From positions 710,001-774,000 of the forward strand of contig LBMP01000001.1 in NCBI GenBank assembly GCA_001184205.1: a stretch of DNA of 64,000 nucleotides, read 5' to 3'. The notes under the pieces are model-generated. The model did not search any database, was not told the origin of the DNA, and saw only the letters and a list, made by a program, of their open reading frames with translations. A program made the translations under genes and the position numbers. The DNA is from Desulfocarbo indianensis. GTDB lineage: Bacteria > Desulfobacterota > Desulfarculia > Desulfarculales > Desulfarculaceae. Shown in pieces: positions 46,052-54,997 of the stretch; positions within the stretch are counted from its first letter, which is position 1; the number at the start of each line of letters is the position of its first letter.

Positions 46052-48535
46052 ATGACCTTAGCAGCCATCAAATCCGAGGAAGCGGCGGCCGTTTCCCTTG
46101 ACCAGGCGTTTCAGCGCCTGGCAAGCGGCCGGGAGGGCTTAAGCCAGGAGGAGGCGCAACGCCGCCTGAAGGAACTGGGCCCCAACCTGGTGCGGGAGCG
46201 CAAGCAAAGCCCCCTGCTGAAACTCTTGGGCTATTTCTGGGGCCCCATCCCCTGGATGATCGAGGCCGCCGCCCTGCTCTCCCTCATCGTCAGGCATTGG
46301 ACCGACATGATCATCATCTGCGTGATGCTGGTCTTCAACGCGGCGGTGGGGTTCTGGCAGGAGAGCAAGGCGGGCAACGCCCTGGAGGCCTTGAAGGGCG
46401 AATTGGCCTTGAAGGCCCGGGCGCTGCGCGGCGGCGCTTGGCAGGAGATACCGGCCGAGGATCTGGCGCCCGGCGACGTGGTGCGCCTGCGGCCCGGCGA
46501 CATCCTGCCCGCTGATTTGAAATTGTTCGGCGGCGATTACCTGAGCGTGGATCAGTCGGCCCTCACCGGCGAATCCCTGCCCGTGGAAAAGAACGAGGGC
46601 GGCGTGGCCTATTCCGGCTCGGTGGCCCGGCAGGGGGAGATGCTGGCCCTGGTGACGGCCACCGGCGCGGACACCAAGTTCGCCCAGACCGCCAAGCTGG
46701 TGGAGAGCGCCGAAGCGCCCTCGCATTTCCAGAAGGCGGTGCTCACCATCGGCGACTACCTCATATACATGAGCCTGGGCCTGGCCGCGGTTCTGGTGCT
46801 CACCCAATTGATGCGCGGCGACTCGGCGCTGTCGGTGTTCCAGTTCGTGCTGATTCTGGTGGTGGCCTCCATCCCGGTGGCCATGCCGGCGGTGCTCTCC
46901 CTCACCATGGCCCTGGGCGCCTTGGGCCTTTCCAAGCAAAAGGCCATCGTCTCCCGTCTGCAATCCATCGAGGAGATCGCGGGCATCGATATCCTCTGCT
47001 CGGACAAGACCGGCACCCTGACCAAGAACCAGTTGACCCTGGGCCGGCCGGAGGTGTTCCAGGCCGAAAATGAGCAGGACCTGATCCTGGCGGCGGCCCT
47101 GGCCTCCAAGGAGGAAAACCGCGACGCCATCGACGACGCGGTGCTGGCGGGGCTGGAGGACAAGAGCCGGCTGGGCGGGTTCAGCCAGGATAAATTCGTG
47201 CCTTTCGATCCCAAGGGCAAGCGCACCGTAGCCACCCTGACCGATAAAAAAGGCGGCCTGTTTCAATGCAGCAAGGGCGCGCCCCAGGTCATCATGGAGC
47301 TATGCGGCGTGCAGGGCAACGAGCGCCGGCGCGCCCAGGAAGCGGTGGACCGGCTGGCGGCCAAGGGCTACCGCACCCTGGGGGTGGCCCGCAAGGAGGA
47401 AGACGGCGCCTGGCGGTTCCTGGGCATATTGCCCCTGTACGATCCGCCCCGCGATGATTCCGCCGAAACCATCCGCCAGGCCGGCCAGCACGGCATCGAG
47501 GTGAAGATGGTCACCGGCGACAACCTGGCCATCGGCCGCGAGATAGCCCGCCAATTGCAGATGAAGTCCGATATAAAGGCGGCGGACGAGCTGTTCGGCC
47601 AGGGCGTGGACCCCCAGCACATGTCCGGCGACCTGGAGGCCCAGGTGGAAAAGGCCGACGGCTTCGCCCAGGTGTTTCCCGAGCACAAGTACGGCATCGT
47701 AAAGGCCTTGCAGAATCGCGGCCATCTGGTGGCCATGACCGGCGACGGCGTTAACGACGCCCCGGCCCTCAAGCAGGCCGACGTGGGGGTGGCGGTTTCC
47801 GGGGCCACCAACGCGGCCCGGGCGGCGGCCTCCCTGGTGCTCACCGCGCCGGGGCTCAAGGTCATCATCGGCGCGGTGGAGCAGGCCCGCATGATCTTCG
47901 AGCGCATGAACTCCTACGCCATCTACCGCATCACCGAGACCATCCGCATCATGTTCTTCGTGGTGCTGGCCATGCTGGCCTTCAACGTCTATCCCATCAC
48001 CACCGTGCTGGTGATCCTCCTGGCCCTTTTGAACGATCTGCCCATCATGACCATCGCCTACGACAACACCTGGCTGGACCCCAAGCCGGTGCGCTGGGAA
48101 ATGCGGCGGGTGCTCACGGTCTCCACGGCGCTGGGCCTGATCGGCGTGGCCGAGACGTTCCTGCTTTTGTGGTTCGCCAGGGATTATCTCTCGCTCACCA
48201 CGGCCCAGATGCAGTCCTTCATTTATCTGAAGCTGGCCGTGGCCGGGCATCTGACCCTTTTGGTGGTGCGCACCAAGGAGCCCTTCTGGAAGCGGCCCCA
48301 TCCCGCGCCGCCCCTGTTGTGGGCGGTGCTGGGCACCCAGGCCGTGGCCGCCCTCATCGTGGGCCTGGGCATCATCGTGGAGCCCATCGCCTGGAAGCTG
48401 GTGGGGCTGGTGTGGGTCTATTGCCTGGCCTGGATGTTCATCGAGGATTTGGCCAAGTTGCAGCTCTACCGCCACCTGGAGCTGGGCGGCAAGCACCATC
48501 TCCGGTTCCTGGGCAGGCTCAAGGCCAGGGGATAG
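46052..48535 (+). CDS. P-type (P3A) proton-translocating ATPase
   Basis: 827 aa inner-membrane pump. Cation-ATPase N-terminal domain (about 15-80), membrane helices near 60-105, actuator domain with ALTGESLPVEKN (TGES), two helices, then phosphorylation site DKTGTLTKNQLTL with Asp318, nucleotide domain with KGAPQ, MVTGDN and MTGDGVNDAPALKQADVGVAVSGAT, and a six-helix C-terminal membrane part. The membrane segment before the P-domain has VASIPVAMPAVLSLTMALGA (the P3A proton-pump pattern like fungal and plant H+-ATPases). It likely exports protons using ATP. It lacks a long regulatory tail. Monocistronic. Confidence 0.93.
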   Translation: MTLAAIKSEEAAAVSLDQAFQRLASGREGLSQEEAQRRLKELGPNLVRERKQSPLLKLLGYFWGPIPWMIEAAALLSLIVRHWTDMIIICVMLVFNAAVGFWQESKAGNALEALKGELALKARALRGGAWQEIPAEDLAPGDVVRLRPGDILPADLKLFGGDYLSVDQSALTGESLPVEKNEGGVAYSGSVARQGEMLALVTATGADTKFAQTAKLVESAEAPSHFQKAVLTIGDYLIYMSLGLAAVLVLTQLMRGDSALSVFQFVLILVVASIPVAMPAVLSLTMALGALGLSKQKAIVSRLQSIEEIAGIDILCSDKTGTLTKNQLTLGRPEVFQAENEQDLILAAALASKEENRDAIDDAVLAGLEDKSRLGGFSQDKFVPFDPKGKRTVATLTDKKGGLFQCSKGAPQVIMELCGVQGNERRRAQEAVDRLAAKGYRTLGVARKEEDGAWRFLGILPLYDPPRDDSAETIRQAGQHGIEVKMVTGDNLAIGREIARQLQMKSDIKAADELFGQGVDPQHMSGDLEAQVEKADGFAQVFPEHKYGIVKALQNRGHLVAMTGDGVNDAPALKQADVGVAVSGATNAARAAASLVLTAPGLKVIIGAVEQARMIFERMNSYAIYRITETIRIMFFVVLAMLAFNVYPITTVLVILLALLNDLPIMTIAYDNTWLDPKPVRWEMRRVLTVSTALGLIGVAETFLLLWFARDYLSLTTAQMQSFIYLKLAVAGHLTLLVVRTKEPFWKRPHPAPPLLWAVLGTQAVAALIVGLGIIVEPIAWKLVGLVWVYCLAWMFIEDLAKLQLYRHLELGGKHHLRFLGRLKARG

Positions 48536-48656
48536 GGATAAGGAGCAGCGAAATCAAGGCGGGTTGGAGCTTGGGTTTGGCCCGCGGCGGGTAACCGGCC
48601 GCCGGCAGGAAGAAGGGTTGACGGCTTGCTGAGTGGTGCGCGGCCCGTTGGCTTCG

Positions 48657-49067
48657 CTATTTTCGCCGCAAAAGCTTTAGCCCCACCGCCGCCACCACCA
48701 CCGCCGCGGCCGAGGCCAGGCCCAGGGCGGCGCGCCACACCTGGCGGGAATCCTTGCGCCCGGTCTTGCAATAGGTGGCGAAGTGTTCGCAGTTGTTGAA
48801 GGCCAGGTTATAGCCCTGCCGGCCCACCTCGGCCAAGGCCAGCCTCACGCTTTCCTCGGGCGGCAGGGCCTGGCCCGGCGGATAAGCCACCACCACGGCC
48901 TGCCCGCCCTTGAGGAACGCCTCCAGGCTGGTCGCCCGCACCATGGCCTGGGGCATGTCCTTGCCCGGCTCGCCGAAATGCACCACGCGCCCGTCGCCCA
49001 GGTCGATGCCGTGGTGGGCGTAGAGCAGGCCGAAGCGCCTGACCTTGATGTGATCTCCCCTGGCCAA
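48657..49067 (-). CDS. LRAT/NC-domain protein with C-terminal membrane helix
   Basis: 136 aa if started at the TTG at 49067 (gagagg at 7 bases); a GTG at 49073 is an alternative. LARGDHIKVRRFGLLYAHHGIDLGDGRVVHF is the start of a permuted NlpC/P60 (LRAT-like) domain with its His, and YNLAFNNCEHFATYCKTG holds the NCEHF motif with the catalytic Cys. A hydrophobic helix near the C-terminus (LGLASAAAVVVAAVGLKLL) anchors it. LRAT-like proteins are thiol acyltransferases or hydrolases of lipids or peptides. The bacterial function is uncertain. The annotated open frame extends farther upstream but without support. Confidence 0.78.
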   Translation of the reverse strand: MARGDHIKVRRFGLLYAHHGIDLGDGRVVHFGEPGKDMPQAMVRATSLEAFLKGGQAVVVAYPPGQALPPEESVRLALAEVGRQGYNLAFNNCEHFATYCKTGRKDSRQVWRAALGLASAAAVVVAAVGLKLLRRK

Positions 49068-49296
49068 AGTCACGCCTCTCGTTGCAAACTTATTCGCGCG
49101 GCTGGATAGCCCCCCACTTGGCCGGCCGCCCGAGCTGAAAATCCTTTGCCAGAAACATAAGTCACAAAGGCGTGGAACACAATCGCCATCTTGCATTTGT
49201 CACGCGGGGCGGCGATGGGTATGGCCGAGCCGGTTCTGGTGAGGACCAAAAAGCTGTGGGGGCAAAGGCTTTCCCGGCCCGCATAGGTCGCTAAAA

Positions 49297-49336
49297 GTCA
49301 AGGCCTCGGACGACTAACGCCGTCCGAGGCCTTGAC
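49297..49336. terminator. Long perfect hairpin between two minus-strand genes
   Basis: 16-base arms gtcaaggcctcggacg and its complement are separated by 8 bases, with an A run on the left and a T-rich run on the right, so it can act in both directions. It likely ends transcripts from 49498-50307 on the minus strand. The remainder of the 49074-49497 gap shows no gene. Confidence 0.8.
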
Positions 49337-49497
49337 TTTGCCTTTTGTTTTAGATTGCCCGCGACAGGGGCTGACTCGGATCCGCCCGTCCCGTCTGTCC
49401 GCGATACCCGGTCAACCCCTGCCGCCGGCAGGGCGGAGCCGCCTGGGGGAACGGCTCCTAACTTTTATGGCGAGCCCTGTCTTGATCGGACTTGCCG

Positions 49498-50307
49498 TTA
49501 TTGCATTTTATCCTTTTCCGGCTTGTTGATCTGATCACGGTCGCGGTCGCGATCCAGATCGCCGTTTTGCTCTCCCTCTTGGTTCCGGGTGTAGTGCAAC
49601 TGCACGTGCACCAGGCTGTCTTCCCTTGCTATTACTATAGCATACCATATCCCGCCCTGCGGGAAATGGTGAATGCATCGGGCATTGCCATTTTGGCTGA
49701 AAGCGCTGCAATCATAATCGGTTTCCGCCGGCGGCCTCCCGGCCTTGGTGAAGAGCGCCGCGCTGCCCAGGCTGGTGTGCAGATTGGCCTTGAACAGATT
49801 GGTCCCTTCAGGCAGGGTGATGGCGTAGGTCTTGGCTTGGCCCGCGGCCAGGGCGTCCTGCTGCCAGGCGCTGTTTTCCGGCTGGCCGGCCAGGGCGTAG
49901 GTGGCGGTCAGAATGCCGCCGGCCGGTGACTGGCTTGTCACAACCATGTAATAGGTTCCCGCCTGGGGTGTGGCATACTGACAGGCCAGACCGCCGGCTC
50001 CGCTCTGGGCGCATTCCCAGGAGCCGGGGTCGCCGGGATCGGGCGCGGAGCCGAAATTGACGCCCAGGCTCAAGGCCGGGCCGTCCGGCGCCGCGTGCAA
50101 GTCCACCACCAGCCCCATGGCGCCCTGGGGCACCGTGATGGCGGCGGCGGCGTAACCGCCCTCGGGGGAGGTGATGGCCACCTCGGCGGGCTGGCCATTG
50201 ACCAATTCCTGGGCGGCGACCGGGGAGGCGAAAAGCAACGTGCAGGCGGCAAGCCGTACAGCGTTTTTATGGAAGGCCGTGCAAAGCATTGCTATCCCTA
50301 TCCCCAA
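49498..50307 (-). CDS. Secreted protein with two PPC-like beta domains
   Basis: 269 aa. Signal peptide near residues 15-33 (AACTLLFASPVAAQ). Two copies of a pre-peptidase C-terminal-like beta domain follow: about 40-135 (VTITVPQGAMGLVVDL... GTYYMVVTS) and about 155-245 (YAITLPEGTNLFKANL... GGIWYAIVIARE). Such domains are usually attached to secreted peptidases, but no peptidase domain is present here. The C-terminus is a charged repeat tail of alternating Asp-Arg (DLDRDRDRDQ). It may start at an internal ATG (50289). Periplasmic or secreted; binding role is a guess. Confidence 0.75.
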   Translation of the reverse strand: MGIGIAMLCTAFHKNAVRLAACTLLFASPVAAQELVNGQPAEVAITSPEGGYAAAAITVPQGAMGLVVDLHAAPDGPALSLGVNFGSAPDPGDPGSWECAQSGAGGLACQYATPQAGTYYMVVTSQSPAGGILTATYALAGQPENSAWQQDALAAGQAKTYAITLPEGTNLFKANLHTSLGSAALFTKAGRPPAETDYDCSAFSQNGNARCIHHFPQGGIWYAIVIAREDSLVHVQLHYTRNQEGEQNGDLDRDRDRDQINKPEKDKMQ

Positions 50308-50590
50308 AAACTTGGACTCGTTACTGTGTTATATAACAGCAATTATCGTGCCATGGAACGATAAGGCATATCATGTTGAAAATAATATAATATTTTTTGA
50401 CGGGGCAGGCGGCGGACAATTACGGGATCGTGTGTGTTACGATATGGTAATTACCAATTGGTAATAGTGCACGGTTTTTTCACACCGTCATCCTTCTCTT
50501 GCCATTATAGCCCCAGCGGGGTAAAAACAGCAGACCGAAGTCATGGCTTCGGCAAAACCCTAATGTTTAAATTGCCAAGGAGTGTGGGTC
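50308..50590. promoter_or_regulatory. AT-rich divergent promoter region with several palindromes
   Basis: A perfect 16-base palindrome, attaccaattggtaat, lies at 50450-50465. Others are gttatataac within ctgtgttatataacag near 50324-50339 and atcgt-N8-acgat near 50344-50362. The region separates the divergent PPC-like and small acidic protein genes and is markedly AT-richer than the genome. These look like operators, but the regulators are unknown. Confidence 0.5.
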
Positions 50591-50776
50591 ATGGCCAAGG
50601 TTACGCTTACTTTCGTGGACACTGACGACGGCGTGGAATTCGACGCGATTTTCGAGCCCGAGATCCCAGAGGAATTGAGCGACGAGCAACTGGACCAGTT
50701 GAGCGAGGCCCAACTGGTGGCCCTGGATATCATGGATTACCTTTCCGGCGAGGACGAGGAGGACGAGGCCAACTAG
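50591..50776 (+). CDS. Small acidic protein, 61 aa
   Basis: MAKVTLTFVDTDDGVEFDAIFEP then EIPEELSDEQLDQLSEAQLVAL and a tail of Glu/Asp (SGEDEEDEAN). The aaggag Shine-Dalgarno supports the ATG at 50591, not 50582. The first 25 residues look like two beta strands; the rest is helical and acidic. It lies 32 bases before the PAS/HisKA gene, so they are probably one operon. Function unknown. Confidence 0.72.
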   Translation: MAKVTLTFVDTDDGVEFDAIFEPEIPEELSDEQLDQLSEAQLVALDIMDYLSGEDEEDEAN

Positions 50777-50808
50777 ACCACGGCCCGCTGGCCCGGAGGA
50801 GCCTGCCC

Positions 50809-51528
50809 ATGGAACACCCCCGTGAGCCTGACTATCTGCAAAAGCTGTTCGAGGCGATTCCGGTTCCATCCTTCGCCTTGGATGAACAACTCAGGGTGCA
50901 GATACAAAACCGGGCCGCCTCGGATTTTCTGGGGACGGTTTCCAAAGACAACGTCAGACGTTTTCCCGGCGACATCCTGCGCTGTCTCAACGCCTTGGAA
51001 GCCCCGGACGGTTGCGGCAGCGGCGAGGCTTGTCCCGACTGCGTGGTGCGGCAGGCGGCCCAGGCCGCCCTGCGGGGCCGCCAGGTCTTCCGCCGGGAGG
51101 CCGCCTTGCGCTTGGACCTGCCGGGCGGCGTCAGGGACGTGGCCCTGAAAGTCACCGCTTCCCCCTTTATGGTGGGGGGAAGCGTGCACGTGCTGCTCAG
51201 TATGGAGGACATGAGCGACGCCAAGCGGGCCGAGGTGGAACGGGAAGAAAAGGACCGCCTGCGGGGCGCCCTGGAAATGGCCGGGGCGGCGGCGCATGAA
51301 TTCAGTCAGCCTTTGCAGGTCATCCTGGGCGAATTGGAACTGGCCCTGGAGGATCTCTCCGCGGACCATCCCCTTTATACTTCATTGCTATCGGCCATGC
51401 GGAGCAGCGAGCGCCTGGCCCAGACGGTGCACAAGGTGCAAAGCCTGACCCTGTACCGCACCACCGATTATCTGGAGGGCAAGCGCATAATCGATTTGGA
51501 CCGGGCGTCTCGGGACAGCCGGGCCTGA
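50809..51528 (+). CDS. PAS-HisKA protein lacking a kinase ATPase domain
   Basis: 239 aa. Residues 8-145 are PAS-like with an inserted Cys cluster (GDILRCLNALEAPDGCGSGE then CPDCVVRQA) that I recall from sensor PAS domains in delta-proteobacteria. Residues about 150-220 are a HisKA dimerisation helix pair: GAAAHEFSQPLQVILGELEL, where His in AAAHEFSQPL is the phospho-acceptor. The frame ends before any N/G boxes of a HATPase domain, so it cannot autophosphorylate by itself. A partner kinase, a natural truncation, or a loss linked to the mobile remnant immediately downstream are possible. Soluble. Confidence 0.8.
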   Translation: MEHPREPDYLQKLFEAIPVPSFALDEQLRVQIQNRAASDFLGTVSKDNVRRFPGDILRCLNALEAPDGCGSGEACPDCVVRQAAQAALRGRQVFRREAALRLDLPGGVRDVALKVTASPFMVGGSVHVLLSMEDMSDAKRAEVEREEKDRLRGALEMAGAAAHEFSQPLQVILGELELALEDLSADHPLYTSLLSAMRSSERLAQTVHKVQSLTLYRTTDYLEGKRIIDLDRASRDSRA

Positions 51529-51561
51529 AAGCGCCGGCCCGCGGCGGGCATTGTTCCCCGC

Positions 51562-51753
51562 ATGGATAGCAAATTTTTCCACGACCTGCGTCTGCCCGCG
51601 GTCCGCAACATGGTCAAAGCAGGTATGCCGGAGCGGTTGGCCATGAGCATCTCCGGACACAAGACCAGGGCGGTCTTCGAGCGCTACAACATCGCGAGCC
51701 TTGATGATTAGAAGGCGGCGGTGGAGAAGTTGGAGCTATATCTGAAGAAGTAG
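51562..51753 (+). pseudogene. C-terminal remnant of a tyrosine recombinase (phage-type integrase)
   Basis: The frame from 51562 gives [20 protein letters not shown] then [20 protein letters not shown], the HxLR...HxxT...Y C-terminal segment of phage integrases. The second Arg of the usual HDLRR is Leu, a TAG at 51709 interrupts the frame, and KAAVEKLELYLKK continues after it to a stop at 51753. The N-terminal two thirds is absent. It marks a decayed mobile element directly beside the AT-rich toxin-antitoxin genes. Confidence 0.85.
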
Positions 51754-51804
51754 CGTAGGGTTGAGTGAACAGGACTAATGCTTATCAAAACCGAACAGAA
51801 CCAA

Positions 51805-52275
51805 TTAAAAAGTCCATCCTTCCCGTTCCATAAATCCTTCAATGTTTGTACATTCTATCCCGTAATGTTTGCATACGTTAGGGATTTTAGCCGCATTCGG
51901 TTTGTATTGTTCCATGGTGACAACACATCCATTATTGTGTTTGGCAGATGCGATTACGAACGGGTCAGCAACAGGATTACCTATTAATCTACTTTTCTGA
52001 GGAATTAGATGGCGAAAATGTGGATTTAAAAATATATCAGTCACAAATTTCATTTCATCCTCTGAAGGAGTAAAAAATAATCCAGGATGATCTTTTACCC
52101 AATCATTCATAAATTGGTGTTGAATACGTCTAACTAGTTCTCTTTTAACCTCTCTAACTGATACAATAGAACCATCTGCAATAATTTCATCAAATTTTTC
52201 CCAGAGCGATGGAAATCTACTGGGATAATATTGTTGAAATACATGGAATGCACTTGTATCAAAAGTATATATCAT
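51805..52275 (-). CDS. DUF4411 PIN-like protein, probable toxin
   Basis: 156 aa. MIYTFDTSAFHVFQQYYPSRF has the N-terminal Asp of PIN-like nucleases; further acidic residues lie at REVKRELVRR and NPVADPFVIASAKHNN, then CVVTMEQ. This is the DUF4411 pattern, a group repeatedly paired with ImmA/IrrE-type regulators. It follows the XRE-ImmA gene by 7 bases on the same strand, the usual order. AT-rich and unlike the chromosome. RNA cleavage is family inference. Confidence 0.85.
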   Translation of the reverse strand: MIYTFDTSAFHVFQQYYPSRFPSLWEKFDEIIADGSIVSVREVKRELVRRIQHQFMNDWVKDHPGLFFTPSEDEMKFVTDIFLNPHFRHLIPQKSRLIGNPVADPFVIASAKHNNGCVVTMEQYKPNAAKIPNVCKHYGIECTNIEGFMEREGWTF

Positions 52276-52282
52276 GGCAAAG

Positions 52283-53434
52283 CTATGACTTCAATGCATA
52301 TTCTTCTAAACCAAAAAAACTGGACGATTTAACACTCAAATAATCTGCAGCCTCCTCTAAAGTAATTTTGCCGTCATAGTATCTGTTGAAAACAAGCCGT
52401 AAGTATTTGCTCCCAAGATAGGTTGCTTGTGTTGCATAATAATTGCCTCCCCTTCCCCGGGTCATGTTTTCAAATTCTGATATCCATTTATCTGTAAAAA
52501 ATCTATAATCATCTCTGGATATATAGCCATGATCGTAGAACTTTCTAAGAATAACTTCTCTGCTAACCTTAAACTTTTGAGATATGTCATTAATGTCTTT
52601 TTCATCGAAATTATTTGTTAAATATTGCTGTATGGAATCAGTTGGCACAATAAGTTCAGCAGCGACTCGATTGCAGAATTGTTCAATGCTATGATCTACA
52701 TCAATCGCAGATGTTAAGTAATAATCTTTGGTCTTTGATATGTGGTTATTGTGCAGTAATAGATGGGCAAGTTCATGGGCAATGCTAAAGATTTGTCTGC
52801 TTTTAGAGTTCCCATTATTTAGAAAAATTATTGGATATTTAGAACCATCAAGGCAAAAACCAGATATGCCTTTTTGTTTGAATGATCTTTTAAATACGTA
52901 TATCCCAACATCTTGTACAGAATCACGCCATTCTTTGAGGGCGTCTTCCATTGTCCGCCAACTAATTTGTTGTGAGATATCAATGTCTAAATATTCCCTG
53001 ATTTTATTGGCAGATTCTTTAATTTCATCGTCAACTGAAAGCGCAATATCATTAATAATGTTTTTTTCTCGTTGGTTTTCATCAGCACCCAATTCGTCTA
53101 AAGACAACTGTAGTGATCTGGCGTACCTTAGTGCAAATAAGGTGTCAGCAGATAAATCCTCAATCTCAAAGTCTGGGATTGTTCGGAAAGACTCTTTTAT
53201 ATCGAGCTCTTCTGGCACGTCGGGAAAGAAAAATAAAGCTAATGGCCTTTTGTAAATATCATAGGCCAATTTTTCTAATTGGCCGTAGGTCGGCTGGGCC
53301 TCACCGGTCTCCCATTTTTCTATGATTTCTACGGGTTTGTTAAGTTTGGCAGCTATTTCTTGTATATTGTGCCCAGAGCACTTTCTTGCCCATATGAGAA
53401 TGGCAGGGTTACAAGATGTTGCATAAACGGCCAT
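52283..53434 (-). CDS. XRE-family regulator with ImmA/IrrE metallopeptidase domain
   Basis: 383 aa. Residues 5-70 form a helix-turn-helix (ILIWARKCSGHNIQEIAAKLNKPVEIIEKWETGEAQPTYGQLEKLA). Residues about 175-290 are the M78 peptidase domain with HELAHLLLHNNH as zinc site and NRVAAELIVP carrying the third ligand. The C-terminal 100 residues are helical. It is likely the antitoxin and transcription regulator for the DUF4411 protein downstream. AT-rich composition and a neighbouring recombinase remnant indicate horizontal origin. Confidence 0.92.
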   Translation of the reverse strand: MAVYATSCNPAILIWARKCSGHNIQEIAAKLNKPVEIIEKWETGEAQPTYGQLEKLAYDIYKRPLALFFFPDVPEELDIKESFRTIPDFEIEDLSADTLFALRYARSLQLSLDELGADENQREKNIINDIALSVDDEIKESANKIREYLDIDISQQISWRTMEDALKEWRDSVQDVGIYVFKRSFKQKGISGFCLDGSKYPIIFLNNGNSKSRQIFSIAHELAHLLLHNNHISKTKDYYLTSAIDVDHSIEQFCNRVAAELIVPTDSIQQYLTNNFDEKDINDISQKFKVSREVILRKFYDHGYISRDDYRFFTDKWISEFENMTRGRGGNYYATQATYLGSKYLRLVFNRYYDGKITLEEAADYLSVKSSSFFGLEEYALKS

Positions 53435-53966
53435 TGATTAAAGACTTTTAATTTGATTATTAACTGGTTGCATCAGATGTGCCTTCCCCCAAAACGCATC
53501 TTAACATATAATATCTCTACGAATCAAAAATATCAACATGTGTTGCCTTGCTGGCCGTCTGATTTGGTCACGTTAGCTGAAAAATATTAGGGCAAAAGGC
53601 GAAGGAACAAAAAGGTGAAAGAACATTAAAACAAAATGCAGATTGAAACACGCTATCTCAGGCACTATCGCTTGAGGGCAAAATGATCATAGCCTTTACC
53701 CTCTGCATTAAAACGCCGTTTTCTCCAGCGAACGCAATTAGGGAACAGTAAGCACCTCCCCCGGTCAAATTTTAAAAAGGCCAGGGCGAGCGCCCTAAAC
53801 CTTTGTTTCCACTTTAGTGGAAGTGCATGGGAATCGAACCCGCTTGCCACCTTGCGCAGACGGCACACCGAATTTGAAGACGCGGGGACGATCACCAAGT
53901 GACCCTGAAACTGATCGCGCCGCCGGCGGCCCAGGGGCCCCGGAGCTTCCCGGGCGGGGCGGGGGC
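53435..53966. other. Right edge of the AT-rich island
   Basis: AT-rich up to about 53690, then GC-rich. The stretch holds the promoter region of the XRE-ImmA gene, the tRNA-Sec remnant at 53818-53879 and a small dyad ccactttagtgg at 53809-53820. No protein gene is seen. Confidence 0.5.
53818..53879 (-). pseudogene. 3' half of a tRNA-Sec gene (UCA anticodon loop to acceptor), likely att-site remnant
   Basis: On the minus strand an anticodon loop cttcaaa (UCA) at 53873-53879 leads into a long variable arm (gccgtc/ggtggc paired with G-U), a T arm gcggg-ttcgatt-cccat and an acceptor strand gcacttcc at 53819-53826. The matching 5' acceptor strand ggaagtgc and the 5' anticodon stem are missing upstream; a D-arm-like ggtcac-ttg-gtgatc near 53888-53902 is at best a degenerate echo. 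No CCA is encoded. This is what is left when an element integrates in the anticodon loop of selC and duplicates the 3' half. Confidence 0.6.
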
Positions 53967-54479
53967 TTAGGGCTTGCTGATGACGTCCTTTTCCAGCTTG
54001 CGCAGCCGCCAGTCCATCACCTGTAGCTTGGCGTCCAGGGTGTCCAGGCGTTTCATTATCTGTTCCAGCATCTTGCGTTCCACGGGCGGTTGGGCGGCCG
54101 CCGTCGCCATGCCCCCGGCTCCCGACCTGCCCGCCGCGGCGGCCGGATAGGTGGGGGTGGAAGACGGGGCCGAGGCCTTGGGGCGCACCGGTTCCTGGAT
54201 CATCTTGGCGTCGATGCGCTGGCCGGTGTGGTCGTTGCGCAGCTCTTTGCCGTTGAGGACGCTGACGCTCTGATAAGGCAGCCAGCCATAGGCGATCTCC
54301 TGATCCGCCGGATTGATGATCTGCCAGGACGAGCCGTCGTACAGCTCTATCAATTGCCCGGATTCCTTTACGCTTTTTATCTTGTGCCCTTCCGAGGTTT
54401 CGGCCTGGGCCGCGTGCGGCAGGGCGGCGAGGGCCAACATGACTAAGCCGCTGATTAACAAGCCAACGTATTTGGACAT
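53967..54479 (-). CDS. Periplasmic hypothetical protein with C-terminal coiled coil
   Basis: 170 aa from MSKYVGLLISGLVMLALAAL (signal peptide, cleavage near AQA). The mature N-terminal region (about 30-75) reads as a small beta domain IKSVKESGQLIELYDGSSWQII. A Pro/Ser/Ala linker follows, then a C-terminal coiled coil ERKMLEQIMKRLDTLDAKLQVM. Location is periplasmic. Its terminus lies just beyond the tRNA-Sec remnant. Function unknown. Confidence 0.72.
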   Translation of the reverse strand: MSKYVGLLISGLVMLALAALPHAAQAETSEGHKIKSVKESGQLIELYDGSSWQIINPADQEIAYGWLPYQSVSVLNGKELRNDHTGQRIDAKMIQEPVRPKASAPSSTPTYPAAAAGRSGAGGMATAAAQPPVERKMLEQIMKRLDTLDAKLQVMDWRLRKLEKDVISKP

Positions 54480-54997
54480 ATCCGCCACCCTGTTTTGGGG
54501 TTGTAGTTTTCACGCGCCTTGGGCGCATTGTCTGGTCCGCGAATCTGGAAACATACTACATCAAAGAGGCCGCGCACCCAAGGGCGGCGGATTGTCACAG
54601 AAAAGCCACACTTTTGCAATCTACAGTCATTAAAGGAAAAATCAGGACAAGCAATGCAAGAAATGCCTTGACGTATCGTCTGGGCGAGGAGAAAATCTTA
54701 AATAAGAATAGTCCGCGTCAATTCCGATGGCTTGTCTTTTAGCCGCTCCAGAGACCCCGGGATAAGGCCGGGCTTTGCTATGGCATGACCGCGCCCGGCT
54801 TAGGGCGATTAATACGGCAGCATGGCGGTCTTGCCATTTTAACTGGTTTTTATGGGCGATCAAAATTCAGGCCTGTCTGCTGAGGAATCCTTAAGCGGTT
54901 TCAGCGTCATGCCGGCCCTATGGTTGATAACCCGGCCGTTCGCGGCAGGCGGCTTGCCCATGGCGGGCCGCGCAAAGAAGAATTTGCTTGATCTAAA
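54480..54997. other. Intergenic region without a recognisable gene
   Basis: Some 520 bases between divergent genes. Short frames here have no Shine-Dalgarno and no conserved motif. A palindromic stretch ccgggataaggccggg near 54757 is present. Likely contains promoters in both directions. Confidence 0.45.

Noticed and set aside
53880-53912. 5' half of the tRNA-Sec gene, which would make it complete
   Set aside because: A D-arm-like pairing exists, but the 5' acceptor strand complementary to gcacttcc and the 5' anticodon stem are absent, so it is treated as a 3'-half remnant.
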